In this document: in pieces, positions 18,915 through 28,965 of the stretch
Numbering within the stretch: the first letter of the stretch is position 1
Layout: each line of letters opens with the position of its first letter
Assembly: GCA_001972305.1 (NCBI GenBank)
Contig: BDDD01000028.1
Location: forward strand, 39,545-103,544
Reading direction: 5' to 3'
Source of the DNA: Cephalotus follicularis
Lineage: Eukaryota; Streptophyta; Magnoliopsida; Oxalidales; Cephalotaceae
DNA length: 64,000 nucleotides
Translations under genes and position numbers: made by a program
The notes under the pieces: generated by a model
Database searches by the model: none
What the model saw: only the letters and a program-made list of their open reading frames with translations
Told to the model about the DNA's origin: nothing

Positions 18915-21328
18915 TGTAACGACCCGAATTCCCTTTTGTACTGTTCATGCATATATTGTACCGTATTGTACAAAACTGAATTGTATTGAACTATATTGTA
19001 CTGTATTGAATTGAGATATTCCTATACCTATTGTTATTGTATTGATTATATGCATATACAATCGGGATTTTGGACTGAGTTTCAGAGAATCGGAAGAATT
19101 GAATATATAAGTCGATTCTTTACTCTCATTCTCTCATTTCTCACTCTTCTCCCTCTCTCTATCCTTCTCCTCCTCTTTCTCCCAGCCGACAGCCTCCCTC
19201 TCCCTCTTGTAGCTCCAGATTTGCTGCTCCAACGGCACATAACAATTGCAAGTCTCTTTCTTGCGGATTGAACAACATAGCAGCTGACTCTTGGTGATTT
19301 CAGCCAATTAATTGATTGTAAGCTCAACTGTTGAAGCTTCGGTTATAGGTAGGACTTCTCTATTTGTATTGTCTATTGCTTAATTGATTGATTGAATTGC
19401 ATGATTGATTGATTGTATTGTATTGAATTCTGAAACTAGGGATTTTATTGATTCCCTTGATCTATCTAGGAAGTTTGAAACTGATATTGGAAGGTTGTCA
19501 CAAGTTTTACTAACCTTAAAAGATTGATTTTAACCCTTGGTTTTCAAAGAATGGGTTTTAAATGGATTTTGGCTTGAGATTTACTGGTTTTCTACACAAA
19601 AATAAGCCCTGCCCAGCAAAAACATCGATCCCCAACCCATGGACATCGATGCCGTTTGCTTTAGAATGTACCATCTTTGATTCCGCAGCAAAGACATCGA
19701 TGTCTTTGAAAGACATCGACGTCTTTGCCTTGGAATTTCTTCTCCACAGAGAAGACATCGATGCTAAAAATCGATGCGCATTCCCAGGCTATTTTTATTT
19801 AATCGCGTCGCCGTCTTTGTCCAAGGACATCGACGTCTTCGGCCAGAGTTTTATACAAATAGAGAAAGACATCGATGTCTTTCAAAGACGTCGATGTCCT
19901 TCCACAGTTTAAACGAATACCCTGATACGCATCGATGTCTTTGGCCAATGACATCGATGCCTATTGGGCTGAATGGAACTTTTAACTATTTTAAAGCTGG
20001 TTTTCAACTCCTTTTCACATTGCTGCTTGACCGGAGCGTCACTTGAGGTATTCAAGCGCTTGAAACATAGTTTTCTACGATTTTCAAAGATTGAATTGAT
20101 AAATCAATAGGGTGACAGCTTTAGCCATAGGCGATGATCCAGCGACTTTCACCAACCGGATAGATACTTCTTCTTATCTCGTTGATTCGATTGTCACCGT
20201 CTATTGGCTACTATCTGGTTGATTGATTGATTGATTGATCCATAAGCGTTGTGAGTCTTAGTTCAAAAACTTGGATGCATATTCCCATTTCTCCATTAGA
20301 CATCACCACTTATTGGCATTGTACTGACAGATTGATTGATTGTATTGTATGGATCCTATAGAGCGACCTTATCACCCGTATCGGCATGTTAGGTTGTTGA
20401 CCTTGTCCACCTAATTCGTTGATCATGTCATTTATTGTATTGATCTGCTGACGAGCAGTACTGTTATTGATTGACGATTGATGCTCCCAGAGGGCCGTAG
20501 CTCCTTCATGGTATAGTAGCTCCCCCATGGTTGTAGCTCATCGATATTGTATTCACCCATCCATAGGCTAGAAGATCTAGGAGTTCCAGACCTGATCAGT
20601 CTGACAACCGTAGATAGATCTCCCACCTTTTTCGAAGGACTACCTTCCGTGGGATTGATCATTACTATTGATTGACATTGTACTAACCCGAGGTTGCATG
20701 CTCTATAGGATATGATTATTTGATTGGGTGTTTGATACACCACTATTGAGTGTCTGCCATTAATTGATTGTTATAGATCCTATCCATATGCTTCGTCATG
20801 GGCCAGTGTCATACAGATAGTCAGATCGCCAATTGTATTCATGAATTTTCCATATCATGCATTTATATTGTACACCGCACATTTATATTGCATAGACTGT
20901 CACTGATATTGCACGTTGTACATGCGTACATGCTGCATGGGGTTTCTGCTTAGCCTTGTGGCTAACCCCATCCTTCAGGGTGGGGCTGTGTTATACACTT
21001 TATGTGCGGCATAGGTAGGGCAGCAGGTAGCAGCGGATAGAAGTATTGAAGATTCAGTGCGACCACATGACCATTTGATGTGACTGAGCTTGGATTGTAA
21101 ATGTACTGACGAGTATTGTATTGAAATGAAATGACTGGCATAGTATTGTAACATAATAGTATTGTATGGTTTCACGGAGATGGAATATTGTATTGTATTA
21201 TCCGCACAATGACATGTTTTATAAAGTTTTTAGTTTTTCGTATTTTTATATTGCTAGTCCCGACCATTGTATTATATATTGGATTGAGAGTAATGCCACG
21301 TGTCCGTCCTCCGGGCGCGGGTGTTACA
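18915..21328 (+). repeat. element C: 3' LTR
   Basis: It is 2414 bp, from TGTAACGACCCG to GGGTGTTACA, collinear with the 5' LTR and differing by scattered substitutions and small gaps. It contains the TATA box at 19104-19110, the ATCGAT palindrome cluster at 19615-19965 (perfect 20-mer at 19689-19708) and GATT microsatellite at about 20217-20238. The duplication CCCTT follows at 21329-21333. Confidence 0.93.
19615..19965. repeat. element C: palindromic word cluster (3' LTR)
   Basis: This is the same arrangement as 12775-13130. Several words are closer to perfect palindromes here (for example GACATCGACGTC near 19713 and GACATCGATGTC near 19870), so the 5' copy may have lost some symmetry by mutation. 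Confidence 0.85.
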
Positions 21329-22211
21329 CCCTTTTGCTCCACCCTCACAGCCGTTCTCTCCTTCTTTCTTTGTTCAGTTTTTATTTTCAATGTATTGTAG
21401 CTAAACTTTCAAGGTTTTTAGGGTTAGGACAAGCCATTAGATTGTATTGATTCAACTCCATTAATAAAAATCCTTGAAGATTCAATTTGTTCTTCAATTT
21501 TCTGACGTCTCCCACACTTTGTATGTCTGATTAAAATCCACATACACTTTGTCTGTGAAGAAGAAAGTTGCTGAATAAATGGTGTTTTCATGAAATCAAT
21601 GGAGTCTACTCTTACAGTTTGTCACGCCGAACACACTCCGTATAGACATAGCATGACTACTCATGCGATTTGTCGCCGCTGCCACACTCCGTATAGACCT
21701 AGCATGACTACTCAAATGATTTATCATCACAGTCGCACTCCGTATAGACCTAGCTACCATTGGTTACCAAGGTTTGACCAATCAAGTAAGTGAGTTTTTA
21801 AATATAATCTATGGTGAGTTTCTATACTCTAAAACCAACTTTAATTTGCATAATTTATTCAGCTTCATTTTTAGCTTTGATAATTCATAGTTTGCATGCT
21901 TTAAAATCTGTTGGTTTTCAGTCCAGTGCGTATAACCGTCGACGCCGTGAAGAAAAGAGTCGACGCTTTCTCTCTCTTGTTTTATTCACGTCGACGTCTT
22001 GACATAGCGTCGACGCTCTAGTTTCATGTTTCAGTAGTTTAGTTTATTTTTGCATGTTTAGGAGTAGTTTTGATAATTTGCCCTCAATTTTACATACTTC
22101 GCCTAGGTTGAATAGATTATAACTAGTTTAGCTTGTTTCCTAGCGTTCGACCCATTACTGCACAACCGTGCACTTGCGGTATAAAATTAAAACATTCAAA
22201 ATCAGTGAACA
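21329..22211 (+). repeat. second Athila-type LTR, right part (after element C)
   Basis: It begins with the second CCCTT copy and continues collinearly with about 5085-5962, ending CAGTGAACA at 22211. It includes the repeat-coding ORF (21590-21793), the 51-bp array (21606-21758) and the third word cluster (21933-22020). Unlike the first LTR it is followed by pararetrovirus sequence and no primer binding site, so it is the terminal 3' LTR of the A/B complex. Confidence 0.92.
21590..21793 (+). CDS. LTR-encoded Cys/His-rich repeat ORF, second copy
   Basis: The frame is 67 codons, the same length and start as 5341-5544, with three 17-residue units ending YRHSM, YRPSM and YRPSY. Substitutions between the two copies leave the frame open. 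I see no promoter of its own beyond the LTR TATA box about 9.5 kb away across element C. Coding status is unproven. Confidence 0.3.
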   Translation: MKSMESTLTVCHAEHTPYRHSMTTHAICRRCHTPYRPSMTTQMIYHHSRTPYRPSYHWLPRFDQSSK

Positions 22212-22720
22212 ATACCCAACTGACTAGACAAGTTAAAAATTATGCTGAAGAGATTCCTTGTATACATTTAGCATCACCATTAACATTTAAAATTGTTGAG
22301 ACTGATGCATCAGACATTGGTTATGGTGGAATACTGAAACAATTAGTAGATAACAAAGAACAATTAGTACAATACACTAGTGGAACTCTGAACAATGCCC
22401 AAAGAAATTATGCCACTGTCAAAAAAGAAATTGTTGTTATTGTATTATGTGTTCAAAAATTTCAAAGTGATTTATTAAATCAAAATTTTTTAATTAGAGT
22501 TGATTGTGCAGCAGCCAATTCAATACCAACCAAAGATGTCAAGAACTTGGCATCTAAATTTTCTTTTGCAATATGGCACGGAATTCAATCCGCCTTTGAC
22601 TTCACAATTGAGCATATCAAAGGAGATTCAAACTCCTTTCCAGATTACTTGACTCGTGGATTCCTGCAAGGGAATAAAACATTTGAAAACCATTCTACAA
22701 AACATTTTGTGTATGCATAA
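22212..22720 (+). pseudogene. endogenous pararetrovirus fragment: end of RT and RNase H
   Basis: The fragment shows a caulimovirid-type RNase H domain. IVETDASDIGYGGIL carries the first catalytic Asp (about 22293), TVKKEIVVIVLCVQKF the Glu (about 22423), IRVDCAAA the next Asp (about 22495) and HIKGDSNSFPDYLTR the last (about 22614). The QYTSGTLNNAQRNYATV motif separates it from Ty3/gypsy RNase H. Its frame is open for about 500 bp, but the 5' part is cut by the LTR ending at 22211 and no movement protein, coat protein or full RT is present. It is a partial, non-functional integrated copy. The virus group is inferred from motifs; I cannot name a genus. Confidence 0.85.
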
Positions 22721-22727
22721 AAAATTC

Positions 22728-22945
22728 TTTCGTGTGAAAACATTCTGAACAATTGAATGCGTATGAAACCATTTTGCATTCTTGTGTGCAAACCACTATC
22801 ATGAAACAATTATGCATTCTATTGTGTGTGAAACAACTCTGCATCCTGTATGTGAAACAATTTTGCATAGTATGCGTGTGAACAATTTTGTATGTGTGAA
22901 AACATTGTTGCATGTGAAATCATTATGAATCATTGTGTAACATTC
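22728..22945 (+). repeat. degenerate tandem repeat after the pararetrovirus frame
   Basis: About eight loose copies of a 20-30 bp unit of the type TGTGAAACAATTTTGCAT follow the RNase H stop codon. Copies vary in length and sequence. They may be part of the pararetrovirus intergenic region or a later expansion. Confidence 0.7.
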
Positions 22946-22973
22946 TGTACATTTTACATTCAGGAAAACCATT

Positions 22974-23088
22974 ATGGCCTCTAAGCCAGAAACTACTTTT
23001 AAAATGAAACAGAACACAAGACTGTTACAACCAACTATTACAACCATTCCAAAGAGCAGCCGCTCGTACCCATTCTGGCCAAACCATT
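22974..23088 (+). pseudogene. start of an unrecognised ORF cut by element D
   Basis: An ATG at 22974 opens a frame that begins MASKPETTFKMKQN and is Thr/Ser/Pro-rich. After about 38 codons it runs into the LTR of element D at 23089, so the original downstream sequence is lost. It may be the next ORF of the pararetrovirus, judging by position only. Confidence 0.3.
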
Positions 23089-24484
23089 TGTCACGCCCCA
23101 AACACCAAGGAAGACCTCAAGGCCCGACACGTGGCAGATCCATACCATCCATCCATCAAACACGTAGCATCATACTCCAAATATCGCTACAAATTTAAAA
23201 CTTTAACATATAATATGCATGCGGAAGAAAAACATTCAATACATGAGCCCAACCATATCCATAACATCAACACATATATCTTAAGCGCTGCCACAAGCCG
23301 GCAGGACAATAGCTGAAAATACAATATGTCTCTTATTCATCAAAATTCATATACACAAGGTAGATAACAATAATCTGAGCCGCTGTCCAAGATCTGTCTG
23401 AAATGTTCGATCCATCTCGATCCACCTCATGTCGATGCATCACCTGTACATGTACCTGACCCATTACGAGAATGGGTTAGCAACCTATGGCTGTGCAAGT
23501 ACTACTATATGCAATGGAATGCAACAGATATACAGATATATATGCATGACATGTTAAATGCATGAATGCCAATTACGGACAGCTTCAGTATACCCACCGT
23601 CCCTAAGCAGTGGTATACTTGGCTAGTCCTAATCACATCAAAGGCCATAGACCTGCAGACACTCCATAAAAAAGCAATCCATAACCATCAACGAGGACAA
23701 TCAATCTATAGGATCAAGTACTCCTCTGCCTCTCCGGTCCGAGATAGTACCGCCACCGTTTATACACTCTCCGTGCCATAGTCGTGTGGAGCATTGGATA
23801 ACACCAGCCACATTGCCAATACCATACCATAATTCTATTCCCGAAGGTACTAGCCCATACCAGCCCCGAAGGTACTGTCTCATAATAGAGATCTGTGTGA
23901 TCTATACCATATCCATACCATACCATGTCACTCCACAATGCGGTGATGCCCGTAGGTCACCCAAAAAGGGAGGAATACCATATCCATAATATGTGGCCTA
24001 CATCCATAATTCTTCATGACGGAAATTAAGATTATGAATGGGTTATCCCATAAGTCTCTACCATAACAAACCATCAATCATAGCCGTACCATACCCATAA
24101 CCCATAACCATATTTCCATTTACAGGATAGGGACCTAACCATAAAGGATCACATAGGATCCATCCATCAAAACCATTTTAAAACCATTTTCCATAACCAT
24201 TTATTGGTCCCTATCAGAGTTTGTAAAACAATAGAGAGGAAGTCCAACTAGGATATCCGCATCCAGATGTCCCAATTGAGCTATCCTAATCATTCTGGAA
24301 AACTATTTTTATAAAACCCTTTTATTGACTTTCTTTAAATTTTCATTTTGAAGGTTGATTTGGAAATCAAATGTGTGAAAGGAGGATTTCCATAGATTAC
24401 AAGACCTTAGGGAGGCTTCCTATGGAATCCATTTGAAGAGAAAACAATTTAAGATTGAAAAGGGTTGAAAACCGTGTGGTTTGG

Positions 24485-24782
24485 TTGAAACAGGGCGCTA
24501 AGCGTCGACGGCTTCGTCCAAATTGTTGACACTTAGTGCCTAAACTTCAATGCTTTCGTGCTAGGCGTCGATGGTTAAGGCGATGTGCCTTAAGTGTCAA
24601 CGCATGCACTAACCGTCAACCGATTTAGCAACACACCAAGCGTTGATGCTTTAGTCGAAAGCGTCGATGGTTTGTCCATTTTTCCTTAAGCGTCAACAGA
24701 TTTGCATTAAAACGTCAACAGTTAGCTCGCTCAAAGCGTCGACACCTTTATCCAAAGCGTCGCCGCTTTGACAGCAGTAGGC
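24485..24782. repeat. element D: GTCGACGC-type word cluster (3' LTR)
   Basis: Members include AAGCGTCGACGGCTT, AGGCGTCGATGGTT, AAGCGTTGATGCTTT, AAAGCGTCGATGGTTT, AAAACGTCAACAGTT, AAAGCGTCGACACCTT and AAAGCGTCGCCGCTTT. The cluster occupies the same LTR position as the ATCGAT words of element C but uses a different word. The 5' LTR copy is at 38790-39062. Confidence 0.85.
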
Positions 24783-25301
24783 AGTTCGTTGCACAATCTG
24801 AAAAATCCGTTTAAAACAGCTTAAATCTGTTTAAAACCCAATCCAAAGGTAGTTATAAGCCCCTAAGGTCGTTTAAAACATGAAATAACTGTAACCCTTC
24901 AGATCTGTGCCTGTAACCCATGAATCTAGAGGGAGAAGAGATTAGGCCTATAAACCTAAAACTCACAATTCTCTCTCTGATTTCCATTTTGATCCATTTA
25001 AAGCCATAATAAACACCCTAGTCCATCCATCTAGCTTGTATATAGCTATCCATATCCAAACCATCAGGAAAATCCATCACAATATGTAAATCAAAGTATA
25101 TGTAGAACATACCTCAATTTGGTAGAAAATGGAGAATAACTTGCTTGAATCCTTATTCTACTTTTGCTTTCAGGTTCTATACTCTGCCACAATCCCAACA
25201 ACACCTTCCTTGCTTGATTTCGCCCACTTTCTCTCTCTAACTCACTCAATCTCTAGAATTGAACGAGAAATTAAAATGAGAATAGAAAGAGCTGAACCAC
25301 C

Positions 25302-25309
25302 TATATATA
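25302..25309 (-). promoter_or_regulatory. element D: TATA box of the 3' LTR
   Basis: CTATATATAG on the minus strand is followed by a leader containing GAGTGAGTTAGAGAGAGAAAG. The position about 200 bp into the LTR matches element C. The corresponding part of the 5' LTR is deleted, so element D cannot be transcribed from its own 5' LTR. Confidence 0.6.
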
Positions 25310-25511
25310 GATATAGACTCTTTTTAGACGAAAATCTTAAAAGTTACAATCAGGTTCTACTGAACCCCCACTATCCATAAACAGTCATAAAAGTGAAAAA
25401 TAGTATATATTATATACATTCTATACCATCCATACATACAATAATGTACAATACCATATAAGCACAACCAAATGCATACAATACCGTGCATATAAAAATA
25501 TGGGGCTTACA

Positions 25512-25527
25512 TCCTCCCCTCCTTAAA
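25512..25527 (-). promoter_or_regulatory. element D: polypurine tract
   Basis: The minus strand reads TTTAAGGAGGGGAGGA immediately before the 3' LTR start TGTAAGCCCC. Confidence 0.8.
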
Positions 25528-25529
25528 GA

Positions 25530-26935
25530 AATCTCATCCCAAGATTCCCTAGGACCTAAACAAATGAGGATATAATGCTCTCATGTCATCCTCACGCTCC
25601 CACGTTACTTCCTCGAGCCCGCGATACTGCCATAATACCTTAACCAAGGCAATCTCCTTGCTCCTTAACTACTTGACTCGGCAGTCAAGAATCTGAACAG
25701 GCATCTCCTTAAAACTCATATATGCTCTCAATTCCAATGGCTCATACTGCAACACATGTGAAGGATCTGGGTGGTACTTCCTCAGTATCGATACATGGAA
25801 TACATTGTGTACCTCTGACAACTCTGGTGGTAAAGCAAGCCTGTAGGCAACATCACCTACCCTCTCGAGGATCTCAAAAGGTCCTATTTACCGCAGAGTT
25901 AACTTTCCTCTTTTACCAAACCTCATGACTCCCTTGGTTGGTGAAACTTTGAGGAACACATGATCCCCCACTGAGAACTCTAAGTCCTTCCTTCGGCAAT
26001 CTGCATAACTCTTTTGCCGACTCTGAGCCATTAGGACCCTTTCCCTGATAACCCTGGCCTTTTCTATCATTTCTTGTACAAGCTTTGGCCCTAGAAGACT
26101 ATGCTCACCTATCTCAAACCAACAAACCAGAGTTCTGCATTTCTGTCCATAAAAGGCCACATACGGTGCCATACCAATGCTATCATGTTAACTGTTATTA
26201 TAATAGAACTCCACTAAAGGCAGATGTTCATCCCAACTGCCACCCCAATCCATAACACATGCTCGAAGCATATCCTCAAGAGTTTGAATCGTCCTCTCAA
26301 ACTGGCCATCTGTGTGGGGGTGAAAAGTCATGCTGAAACTCAGCTGAGTACCAAAGGATGTCTGCGGTTTCTTCTAAAACTGGGAAGTGAACCACGGGTC
26401 CCTGTCAGAAACAACGCTGACTGGTACTACATGAAGCCTCACAATCTCCCCAACATGCAGAGATGCTAACCGTTCTAGATAATAAGTAGTCTTGATCACT
26501 AGAAAATGTGCAGATTTGGTGAAGCAGTCAACAATAACCCATATAGCATCACCGTTAGCTCTCGTCCATGGCAAACCCATCACAAAATCCATGGTGATAT
26601 CCTCCCATTTCCACCGTGCCGGCAACTGCTATAGCAATCCATGTGGTCTCCGGTGTTCTGCCTTGACTTGCTGGCATACCAAGAAGACAGACACATACTT
26701 CGCTATCTCTTTCTTCATGTTCTTCTACCAATAGTTAAGCTTCAGGTCTCTGTACATCTTAGTACTCCCTAGATGCACTGAGAAACTAGAGGGATGAGCT
26801 TGTGACAACAACTTATCCTTCAATTCCTTACTGTCAGGAATACAAACCCTGCCCTGAAACCTGATCAAACCATCACCCTGAATCGAGAATTCAGGCTTCA
26901 ATCCACCTTGACCATCCAATGCAGCCTTAAGCAAA
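25530..26935 (-). pseudogene. element D: integrase with chromodomain, broken
   Basis: Reading leftwards: the H2C2-type region with LLSQAHPSSFSVHLGSTKM (about 26800), WEDITMDFVMGLP with the first Asp (about 26600), VVSDRDPWFTSQF with the second (about 26390), QTLEDMLRAC after the Glu (about 26270), YVAFYGQKCR, VGDHVFLKVSPTKGVMRFG and [20 protein letters not shown] chromodomain follows ([40 protein letters not shown] at about 25560-25690), which would target insertion to chromatin marks. Stops stand near 26725, 26632, 26373, 26190 and 25886, several at Trp or Tyr positions of relatives. Confidence 0.88.
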
Positions 26936-26937
26936 CC

Positions 26938-27232
26938 TCAATCCATAGTCTGAGCCTCTCTAATCTTGTCCATCAACCATGGATGTGCCTGAATCTGGGA
27001 AACTATCAAGCAAGCTAATCGGTGACTCAAAGCATCTGCCACCACATTAGCCTTGCCTGGATGGTACAGTCTCTCCCAGTTGTAATCATTAAGCAGTTCC
27101 ATCCGCCTCATTTGCCTCATATTCAAATCCTTCTGGGAGAAAAGATGTTTTAAACTCTTGTGATCTGTGAAAACATCAAACCATACAAATAATGTCTCCA
27201 CTTGCATAGCGCAAAAATTATCGCTACTAGCT
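26938..27232 (-). pseudogene. element D: RNase H, broken
   Basis: VFTDHKSLKHLFSQKDLNMRQ holds the catalytic Asp (about 27150-27180). YHPGKANVVADALSHR closes the domain (about 27020-27070). A stop and frame change near 27208-27305 separate it from RT. Confidence 0.85.
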
Positions 27233-27570
27233 CCAGGTTATGAGTAGGGTAACTCTCCTACTAAGGCTTCAATTTCCTGGAGGCATAAGCAATTACCTTT
27301 CCATACTACATCAAGACACAGCCCAAACCATTCCCTAACGCGTCATTGTATACCACGAAGGCCTCGTTACCTTCTGGTAAGACTAGGATTGGTGTAGAAA
27401 TCAAGCGATGCTTCAATTCCTGGAAGCTCTGCTCACAGCTGTCATCCCAAACAAACGATGTCTTCTTCTGTGTCAATCTATTCAATGGTGTAGCAATCAG
27501 TGAGAATCCTTCAACAAAGCGGTGGTAATATCCCGCTAAGCCTAAGAAACTACAGACTTCTATCACATTT
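27233..27570 (-). pseudogene. element D: RT C-terminal part, left of the CACTA insertion
   Basis: Begins NVIEVCSFLGLAGYYHRF directly at the CACTA target site and continues GFSLIATPLNRLTQKK, FVWDDSCEQSFQELK and LGCVLM (first RNase H strand). Joined across element E it follows the RT piece ending at 35001, with one copy of TTT (AAA on the coding strand) shared. Confidence 0.9.
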
Positions 27571-27602
27571 CACTACAAGAAAATAGGGAAACGACGAGGG
27601 CA
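27571..27602 (+). repeat. element E: left terminal inverted repeat
   Basis: Starts CACTACAAGAAAATAGGG. Over about 31 bp it pairs imperfectly with the complement of 34967-34997, which starts CACTACTAAACACAGGG; both continue ACGA-x-GA-x-GGCA. Confidence 0.93.
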
Positions 27603-27762
27603 AATGGCGAGGGCATAGCGAGGGCAGTGCAATTCCCTCGCCATTTAGTGGTTTTTTATTTTTTATTTTTAAAAACCACCATGGCGAGGGCACTTGTACC
27701 TTGCCATGCCCTCGCCAAATTAAAACACACAGCGATGGTACTTATTGCCCTCGTCGCACCCT
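27590..27762. repeat. element E: left subterminal GCGAGGGCA repeats
   Basis: At least seven short copies in both orientations occur (for example GGCGAGGGCA, CCCTCGCCA, TGCCCTCGCC). In En/Spm such repeats are binding sites for the TnpA protein; the role here is inferred by analogy. Confidence 0.85.
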
Positions 27763-27774
27763 ATACCTAAACCC

Positions 27775-27965
27775 AGCACTTTACTTTTTTTCTTCCTCTC
27801 TTTTCTTTCTTTTTCTCACTCTCTCTTCCTCCCGCCGCTCTCTGCTATCTCTCTCTTCTCTCTTCCTCCCTCACCGCAGCTCTGTGTGTGTGTGCCTACT
27901 CTCCTCCCCGCCGCTCTCTCTCTCTGCTTGCTCTTTCTCCTCCCCGCCGATCTCTCTGTCACACC
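27775..27965 (+). other. element E: pyrimidine-rich leader region
   Basis: A CT-rich tract of about 190 bp lies just inside the left subterminal repeats, where the transcript of a CACTA element starts. Open frames through it are low complexity and not credible proteins. Confidence 0.6.
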
Positions 27966-28965
27966 AGATCGCGTCCAAGCATCGCACCGATCAATCGCAA
28001 GCTCTTACACCAATCTTCGATTCTAGCTGCGGTTATATATACTGTTATATATACGGTTATAGCTGCGGTTAGATATTTTATAATTTATAATAGTGTATAT
28101 ATATTTTGTTGTTTTATATAATTATATAATCATTACGAACTCGGGAAAACATTACAGTTAACTTTGAATAGGGGCCAATGGATGACCATTCCATAGTCGA
28201 CGATAGTTACAACCGAGTCCTATTCGATATGAAAAAGATCAGTCCGCCTATTTAGATTATGTTTCAACAACTGAAACAGCCATGACTAAAATATTTCGCA
28301 TCCAATACAATTATGGCACTATCACAAAGCTCCCAGTCTCATTGATGAGTGCCCTGCTGTAAACAATACTTCAAATAATTTGCTGTCCAAAAAGGTCAAA
28401 ATGGCGTATTTCTAAAATCGTGTGGGAGATATTGATTATAAAGTTCGTATATAAATATATAATATATTATATGTGTATGGATTATACTTGTTGTTTTATG
28501 TAAATTATAGTGTATGGATTATTGTGTACATAAATATTTAATATATTATATGTACTATATACAGAATTCAATTACCTATTATGATTAAAGTCAAGAGAAA
28601 CCTTAGATTCTCGTTCATGATTCGTTCAATATGAGTGAATCATGAATTGTCCAGTTTGGACAGTTCTCGCATACGTTCGTCCACTGTAGGATATATCGTT
28701 ATTTTATGTACATAGTTTTCTCAATACATAATTAAACTGATCAATTCAGTTTAATTCATGTGTTTGAGGAACCGTGGGGAGATGCTGCCAAAATTTTCTC
28801 AGAATGAACTATGTAAGCGGGATAGTGATATTAGTCGAGGTACGTAGTCGGGAATAGGATAGGGCCATACATCTTAGAGTTAGGTGGTGAGATACACTTC
28901 AGTCAATGTATAATGAGAAAAGTATACTTAAATCTAATGATCTTCTACCCTACTTGTAGAAAAAA
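27966..28965 (+). other. element E: AT-rich intron-like stretch before the transposase
   Basis: One kilobase with no long frame, very AT-rich, ends in CTACTTGTAG (about 28959), a good splice acceptor six bases before the transposase ATG. Most of it is probably an intron or leader. Confidence 0.5.

Larger units (their letters stand above)
12070..21328 (+). mobile_element. element C: complete-ended Tekay/Del-type chromovirus relic
   Basis: The element is 9259 bp with LTRs of 2424 and 2414 bp, and TG...CA ends (TGTAACAACCCG and GGTGTTACA). A 5-bp direct duplication CCCTT stands at 12065-12069 and 21329-21333. Inside are a tRNA-iMet type primer site, gag with zinc knuckle, protease, RT, integrase, a damaged chromodomain region and a polypurine tract. 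Most of RNase H is deleted and stops are frequent, so it is dead. It sits inside the second LTR of element B and is therefore younger than B. Confidence 0.95.
23089..25511 (-). repeat. element D: 3' LTR
   Basis: On the plus strand it runs from TGTCACGCCCC to GGGGCTTACA and is 2423 bp long. Reading the minus strand, the TATA box is at 25302-25309, about 200 bp in, followed by a leader. The GTCGACGC word cluster lies about 730-1020 bp in (24485-24780). The layout parallels element C, supporting a common chromovirus type. Confidence 0.92.

Noticed and set aside
4202-22220. Target-site duplication for the A/B complex
   Set aside because: Bases before 4207 are the polypurine tract of element A and the left end of A is missing, so a test is not possible.
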